NCBI GenBank assembly: GCA_023410155.1
Contig: JAEYQF010000042.1
Span: 1 to 11,585, forward strand
Reading direction: 5' to 3'
Length of the DNA stretch: 11,585 bases
Origin: Verrucomicrobiota bacterium
GTDB taxonomy: Bacteria > Verrucomicrobiota > Verrucomicrobiia > Opitutales > Opitutaceae
Below are positions 7,760 to 11,585 of this stretch, piece after piece. The notes beneath the pieces are model-generated. The model searched no databases, was not told the DNA's origin, and was given only the letters and a program-made list of their open reading frames with translations. Position 1 is the stretch's first letter. Each line of letters opens with the position of its first letter. The position numbers and the translations under genes were made by a program.

Positions 7760-9157
7760 TCAAAAACCCTCGCGATCGACGAGCCACACCATCGCGGCCA
7801 GCGCGGCAGCGCCGAGGTGAAGCTCGCGCGCGTTGACTTTGTCGATCGTGTCTTCGCGCGTGTGGTGGATGTCGAAATAGCGCTGTGAGTCCGGCACGAT
7901 CTGTCCGACGGTGACACCCTGCATTAACAGCGGCGCCACATCCGCACCGGTAGGGCCCTCTGCGATTTTCCAGATGCCCCACGCTTGGAAGAGCGGCAGC
8001 CAGCGTTGGGCGCGCTGATGCATCGGTCCTTGGGTGCTCCCGAGATAGAACGCCGCTGGCGCGTAGCCGCCGCCGTCGCTCTCGAGCGCGAGCACGTGAC
8101 GCTCACCCTTTTCCTTCGCTTCCGCGGCGTAGGCGATGCCGCCCGCGAGAGAGTTCTCCTCTGCAGTGAACAGCACGCAACGCAGCGTATGGCGCGGCCG
8201 CAGGCCGAGCGCCTTGAAGAGGCGCAGCACCTCGATCGACTGCACCACGCCGGCGCCATCGTCGTGGGCTCCAGGCGCGATATCCCAAGAGTCGAGGTGT
8301 CCGCCGACAACCATGATGCGGTCAGGGAACTCGGAACCGCGGATCTCGCCGATGACGTTGTGCGATTCGGTGTCGGCGAGCCGGCGCGCGTGGATCTTCA
8401 CCTCGACCCTCGAGTCGGAGTTCGCGCGAAGCGCCGCGGAGAGGCGATCTGCGGCTCGCGTCGAGAGCGCGGCGGCGGGGATCGGTGTGATATCGGGTCC
8501 GAACCCGGTGTAGCCGGTGTGCGGCACATCGTCGTCAGCAAGCGTGAGCGAGCGCACGATCGCTGCGACGGCGCCGAGCTTCGCCGCGGCCGCTGGCCCA
8601 CGCCCACGTTGATCGCCGGCCTCCCCGTAAGCCTTGCCCGTCTGGAAATAGGCCGGGTTCATGGGCCGGTTGAAGAAAACGATTCGGCCCTCGATCTTCT
8701 CGCGGCCCAGCGTGGCGAGTTCGTCGAGCGACTGCACCTCGATCACGGGGGCGACCAGTCCGCCGGCAGGGGTCGCTCCGGAGAATCCGAGCGCGACGGC
8801 CGAGAGCGGTTCAGCATCCTCGTTCGTGAGCAGTCGGACCGACTCCGGTTCACCACGGTCCCAGTGCGGCACGGTGACCGACTGGGTGTAAATGCGGTCC
8901 AGGCCCAGCTCCGCCAGTTTCTGCTGGCTCCACTCCACCGCGCCGGCGAGCGAGACCGTGCCGGTGAGCCGTCCTGGATATTTGGATACAAGTTCCTCCA
9001 GTTGGCCATAGGCCTTGCCGTGCGAAAGAGCCTCCTCGAACAAGCGGTCGACCGTGGCGGCGGGATGATCGGACGGCGGGGCCGATGCGGAGGCCGCTGC
9101 CCCCGCGAGGAAGGGGCACGCGAGCAGCGTAAGGAAACAGGCGGTGAGAAGACGCAT
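7760..9157 (-). CDS. Exported M28-family zinc metallopeptidase
   Basis: The 465-residue protein starts with a signal peptide (about MRLLTACFLTLLACPFLAGA, cleavage probably near residues 22-25) and should act outside the cytoplasm as an aminopeptidase or carboxypeptidase. The M28 zinc site is complete in order: H287 in GGHLDSWD, D299 in AHDDGAG, E333 and E334 in TAEEN, D361 in ESDGGG, and H431/H432 in DIHHTREDT. A segment at about 105-265 looks like the PA-type insert found in M28 peptidases, with LVAPVIEV and KIEGRIVFFNRP. LLAC at 11-14 resembles a lipobox, but the preceding hydrophobic stretch is short, so a lipoprotein is less likely than normal cleavage. GAGG lies 9 bases before the ATG, the best Shine-Dalgarno candidate in the window. 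The start is 103 bp downstream of the CorA stop on the same strand. Confidence 0.93.
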   Translation of the reverse strand: MRLLTACFLTLLACPFLAGAAASASAPPSDHPAATVDRLFEEALSHGKAYGQLEELVSKYPGRLTGTVSLAGAVEWSQQKLAELGLDRIYTQSVTVPHWDRGEPESVRLLTNEDAEPLSAVALGFSGATPAGGLVAPVIEVQSLDELATLGREKIEGRIVFFNRPMNPAYFQTGKAYGEAGDQRGRGPAAAAKLGAVAAIVRSLTLADDDVPHTGYTGFGPDITPIPAAALSTRAADRLSAALRANSDSRVEVKIHARRLADTESHNVIGEIRGSEFPDRIMVVGGHLDSWDIAPGAHDDGAGVVQSIEVLRLFKALGLRPRHTLRCVLFTAEENSLAGGIAYAAEAKEKGERHVLALESDGGGYAPAAFYLGSTQGPMHQRAQRWLPLFQAWGIWKIAEGPTGADVAPLLMQGVTVGQIVPDSQRYFDIHHTREDTIDKVNARELHLGAAALAAMVWLVDREGF

Positions 9158-9260
9158 GTCGGGGAGCCTCGACCTCGCGAAGCGGCTGACAAGCCGCGGA
9201 TGGCTGCACCTCCCGTTTCGCTGGGCCGCTGTGCCGATCTGTTCGGGCAGGGTAGCCGGC

Positions 9261-10229
9261 TCAGAACCACTTCTTCCGCTTCAGGTAGATCACCATCAGC
9301 AACGTCGTGACCATCGTCGAACCGAGCGCCCACGGATATCCATGAGACAGCTCAGGCATGTTCTCGAAGTTCATGCCATACCAGGTGCCGATGACCATGA
9401 TCGGAATCGTCACCGCCGTGATCGCCGTCAGGAACTTGATCCCCTCATTGGCTTCGAACGCCGCCTTGTTGAGGTAGATATCGAAGGCCATCATCAGCCG
9501 TTCGTGATAGCTGATGGCAGTGTCTTCGAGGCGCACGAGATTGTCGCGGAGGTCGCGGAAGTAAGGGAGCATCTTCGCGCGCACCAGCTTGCTCTCGCCG
9601 CGTGCGAGCCGGTCGATGACATCGCGCTGCGGCCGGACGATGTGGCGCAGTTTGTTGAAGTCGCCGCGCACGTGCAGCAGTTCGCCGACGAGCTTGTTCT
9701 GGCCGGAGTCTTTCGCGAGCACGTGCTCCTCGAGTTCCTCCAACTCCGCGCGCAGCTCGTCGAGCACCGGCGCGTAATTGTCGACCAGGGTGTCGAGCAG
9801 GGAGTGGGCGATGCGATCGGGGCCGCGCGGGCCGATGCCGACGCTCTTGGCGGTGCGCTCCAGATAGCCGGTCACGGCGCGGATCGACGAGCGGTGAAAC
9901 GACACCAGGTAGTCCTTGCCGAGAAACAGATCGAGTTCCGTCGTGTTGAATTTCTCCGTGCGGGTGAAATCGACCGCATGCGTGACGATGAAGAGGTAGT
10001 CGTCGTAGTCCTCGACTTTCGGCAGCGAACTCGGCGCCACACAGTCCTCGATCGCGAGCGGGTGAAACTGGAACACGCCCTCGAGGATGGCTTTGATCTC
10101 CTCGTCGGTGGGATTTTCGAGATCGACCCAGAGCAACAGGCCCTTGTCGGCGCGCACGAGGCGGAGTGCTTCGAGTTCCAAATCCCTCCCCACCAACTTG
10201 CCGTCGCTGAAGATGAAGGAGTGGATCAT
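9261..10229 (-). CDS. corA: CorA-family Mg2+/divalent cation channel
   Basis: The 322-residue product has the CorA plan: a cytoplasmic N-terminal domain, a long charged helix leading to the membrane (about 150-265, rich in LRAELEELEEH-type sequence), and two C-terminal membrane helices at about 266-284 and 298-316. The selectivity motif GMN is at 285-287 in WYGMNFENMPEL, and the protein ends in the basic tail LKRKKWF. Homopentamers take up Mg2+ and sometimes Co2+ or Ni2+ across the inner membrane. The frame is open 28 codons further upstream into the preceding gene, but the conserved protein begins MIHSFIFSDGKLV, so I place the start at 10229. It lies 34 bp after the EIIA gene on the same strand, and the two are probably one operon. 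No Shine-Dalgarno sequence is visible. Confidence 0.92.
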   Translation of the reverse strand: MIHSFIFSDGKLVGRDLELEALRLVRADKGLLLWVDLENPTDEEIKAILEGVFQFHPLAIEDCVAPSSLPKVEDYDDYLFIVTHAVDFTRTEKFNTTELDLFLGKDYLVSFHRSSIRAVTGYLERTAKSVGIGPRGPDRIAHSLLDTLVDNYAPVLDELRAELEELEEHVLAKDSGQNKLVGELLHVRGDFNKLRHIVRPQRDVIDRLARGESKLVRAKMLPYFRDLRDNLVRLEDTAISYHERLMMAFDIYLNKAAFEANEGIKFLTAITAVTIPIMVIGTWYGMNFENMPELSHGYPWALGSTMVTTLLMVIYLKRKKWF

Positions 10230-10263
10230 GGCAGGGAGAGCGGGAGATGCCGCGGCCGCGAAA

Positions 10264-10737
10264 TCAGGCCGGGCCGAGGAGCTTGTTCTCGGCCTCGGTG
10301 ACCGCGCGAACAAAATCCTCCGCCGTGGGCGCGTTGAGAAACGCCTCCCGATTGTCCGGACTTTTCAGCAAACGGCAGAGGATGCTGAGCATCTGCAGAT
10401 AGTCGCCCGGACGCGACTTGGGCGTGCCGAGCATGAACATCAGCCGCACGTTCTCGCCCTGGTCAAAGAGCACGCCCTGGTCGCTGCGCCCGACGGCGAG
10501 CACGATCTGCTGCACGTGTTCCGTGCGCGCGTGCGGCACCGCGAAACCGTGACCGAGGCTCGTCGTGTCGAGCCGGTCCCGCGCCAGCAACTCTGCATAA
10601 AACCCGTCGAAATTCGTCACGCTCGGATGGTTCGCGAGCTGCGCAGCGACCTCGTGGAGCGCGGCCGTGCGTTTCGTGTTCGCGACTTTCAGGTTGATGC
10701 GAGCGGGATCGAGAAGTTGTGAGAATCGGCCGGGCAT
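10264..10737 (-). CDS. PTS EIIA protein, fructose/nitrogen type (PtsN-like)
   Basis: The 157-residue protein is a single EIIA domain of the fructose/mannitol/Ntr class. The phosphorylated histidine is H69 in HGFAVPHARTEHV. Other matches are the N-terminal LLDPARINLKVANTKRTAAL, LLARDRLDTTSLG just before the active site, VRLMFMLGTPKSRPGDYLQ, and a C-terminal helix with EDFVRAV. With no EIIB, EIIC or HPr gene nearby, it is more likely a regulatory EIIA of the Ntr kind, whose phosphorylation controls cation transport and metabolism, than part of a sugar transporter. I start it at the ATG at 10737, directly before the conserved domain; an ATG at 10764 would add nine residues. Neither has a Shine-Dalgarno sequence. 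It is divergent from the exported-protein gene and 34 bp upstream of corA. Confidence 0.88.
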   Translation of the reverse strand: MPGRFSQLLDPARINLKVANTKRTAALHEVAAQLANHPSVTNFDGFYAELLARDRLDTTSLGHGFAVPHARTEHVQQIVLAVGRSDQGVLFDQGENVRLMFMLGTPKSRPGDYLQMLSILCRLLKSPDNREAFLNAPTAEDFVRAVTEAENKLLGPA

Positions 10738-10861
10738 GCAGGCGCGCGATGAGATGCGTGCCATGAGTGACAGCCGCTCCGATTTTGTTGGCAAGCGTGG
10801 AGTCGGCAGGCGCGGGGAAAATGCGTTGCCCGGACCGCATGCGAGCGGCTCACTCGACGGC

Positions 10862-11398
10862 ATGAAGATGCTGCTACGGTTCACGCTGGTGATTCTGGTG
10901 GCCGCGCTGACGGGGACCGCGCGCGCCGCCGAGTTTTCCGAAACGCTTTCGCGCGCGGATTTCGCCGCCGCCGGACTCGAGAAACTTTCGCCCGCCGAAC
11001 TGGCCCGGCTCGACGAACTCGTGAGGACCCTACGCAGCGGCGAAGTCGACCAAGCGCGCGCAGACGAGGCCGCAAAAGTTCGCGCCGAGATCGTGAAGGA
11101 AAAACCCAGCCTGCTCGGTCGCATGAAGGTGAAACTCACGCCCGGCACCGAGATCGACTACGAGGCGATCGAGACGATGCTCGTCGGATCATTCCGAGGA
11201 TATCAGAAAGGCACGATCCTGCGCCTCGCCAATGGTCAGCGCTGGAAAGTCGTCGACGGTCGATTCTGGGCGCCGAAAAAGGAAGAGGACAAACCGCGCA
11301 AAGTCCGCGTGGAGCCGGGCATGCTCGGAAGCTTCTTCCTCGATATCGAAGACGGCGGCCGCCCGAAGGTGAGCTTCGTCGGGACGTTCGAGCAGTAA
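10862..11398 (+). CDS. Small exported protein of unknown function
   Basis: The 178-residue product begins with a clear signal peptide, MKMLLRFTLVILVAALTGTA, with cleavage expected after ARA at residue 22. The mature part starts with a Glu/Ala/Leu-rich helical segment (25-80) and ends with a compact beta-rich region: GTILRLANGQRWKVVDGRFW at 117-136 and GMLGSFFLDIEDGGRPKVSF at 153-172. That C-terminal pattern (GTI.RL.NGQ.W, then a G.LGS.FL strand) occurs, to my recollection, in small periplasmic proteins of many Gram-negative bacteria, but I know no function for it. The frame is open upstream, but the signal peptide fixes the start at 10862 or the second Met at 10868. The 124-bp gap to the divergent EIIA gene shows no convincing promoter. 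A 22-bp repeat array begins 4 bp after the stop codon. Confidence 0.8.
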   Translation: MKMLLRFTLVILVAALTGTARAAEFSETLSRADFAAAGLEKLSPAELARLDELVRTLRSGEVDQARADEAAKVRAEIVKEKPSLLGRMKVKLTPGTEIDYEAIETMLVGSFRGYQKGTILRLANGQRWKVVDGRFWAPKKEEDKPRKVRVEPGMLGSFFLDIEDGGRPKVSFVGTFEQ

Positions 11399-11402
11399 GG
11401 CG

Positions 11403-11512
11403 CGAATCAATCCGCATCTGGTCCTGGCTCGGTGCGCACTGGGGCGCGAGTCGAGCCGCACCTTGACGCGACTCGGGACGCACTTGGGTGCGACTCGGGA
11501 CGCGATCGGGCT
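11403..11512. repeat. Second degenerate 22-bp tandem array, five units
   Basis: Units start at 11403, 11425, 11447, 11469 and 11491, again exactly 22 bp apart. The core is CGACTCG at 11469 and 11491, CGAGTCG at 11447, and decayed copies (CGAATCA, TGGCTCG) in the first two. The unit at 11403 matches the unit at 403 of the first array at 17 of 22 positions, including GTCC at its end. The units at 11469 and 11491 share their first 13 bases. The array begins 4 bp after a TAA stop, mirroring the first array. GGCTCG at 11426-11431 pairs with CGAGCC at 11452-11457, but no T-tract follows. Confidence 0.8.
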
Positions 11513-11539
11513 GGCAGCGAATCGCGCAGCAAGGTGGAT

Positions 11540-11557
11540 CCTGCCGCCCTCGGCAGG
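11540..11557. other. Short inverted repeat past the second array
   Basis: CCTGCCG at 11540-11546 pairs with CGGCAGG at 11551-11557 around a CCCT loop. TTG follows, with no T-run, so termination is doubtful. It overlaps GGATCCTGC, a word shared with the hairpin at 7701-7744. The last 28 bases of the window show nothing else I can support. Confidence 0.35.
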
Positions 11558-11585
11558 TTGTGGAGCCGCGCGCGCCGCGGAGCCC

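Noticed and set aside
9182..9195. Hairpin CGGCT-GACA-AGCCG between the peptidase and corA genes as a terminator
   Set aside because: Only five base pairs and no T-tract on either strand.
7985..9310. A 441-codon plus-strand open frame opposite the M28 peptidase gene
   Set aside because: Antisense shadow of a gene with a complete zinc site and signal peptide.
9144..10301. A 385-codon plus-strand open frame opposite corA
   Set aside because: Antisense shadow; the minus strand carries the CorA GMN motif and two membrane helices.
10738..10861. Promoters in the divergent EIIA / exported-protein gap
   Set aside because: TTGCCA and TTGGCA boxes occur, but no matching -10 sequences are found at proper spacing.

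Overview
The window is a GC-rich stretch of bacterial chromosome with ordinary housekeeping and accessory genes packed on both strands. Gene content (DeoA/PyNP-type phosphorylase, ABC-F ATPase, bacterial deoxyhypusine-synthase-like protein, OsmC, exported M28 peptidase, CorA, EIIA-Ntr), strong GC bias and an almost complete lack of Shine-Dalgarno sequences fit a Verrucomicrobiota bacterium, perhaps of the Opitutaceae. That assignment is an inference from general family resemblance; no marker gene in the window proves it.

Layout: (1) 3-395, the 3' end of a coiled-coil protein gene. (2) 396-916, about 520 bp with no sizeable gene. It holds a degenerate 22-bp tandem array starting at the stop codon, an intrinsic terminator built from two array units, a possible 26-residue basic ORF and a strong terminator. 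(3) 917-3057, two plus-strand genes: a SAM-dependent methyltransferase and thymidine/pyrimidine-nucleoside phosphorylase. (4) 3078-5948, two minus-strand genes: an ABC-F ATPase and an EamA transporter. (5) 6041-7700, two plus-strand genes: a deoxyhypusine-synthase-like protein with its own terminator, then an OsmC peroxidase. (6) 7760-10737, three minus-strand genes: an exported M28 metallopeptidase, CorA and a PTS EIIA protein, the last two probably co-transcribed. (7) 10862-11398, a small exported protein of unknown function, followed directly by a second 22-bp array.

The genes do not form one obvious pathway. The coding regions look conventional; the most unusual material is non-coding. 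Two arrays of 22-bp units with a near-palindromic core (CGACTCG) sit immediately downstream of stop codons 11 kb apart. Their first units resemble each other, and adjacent units can pair into hairpins. A short-period repeat also appears to have been inserted in frame into the ABC-F linker. The deoxyhypusine-synthase-like protein keeps the catalytic lysine but has lost expected substrate-contacting residues, which suggests a polyamine substrate rather than eIF5A.
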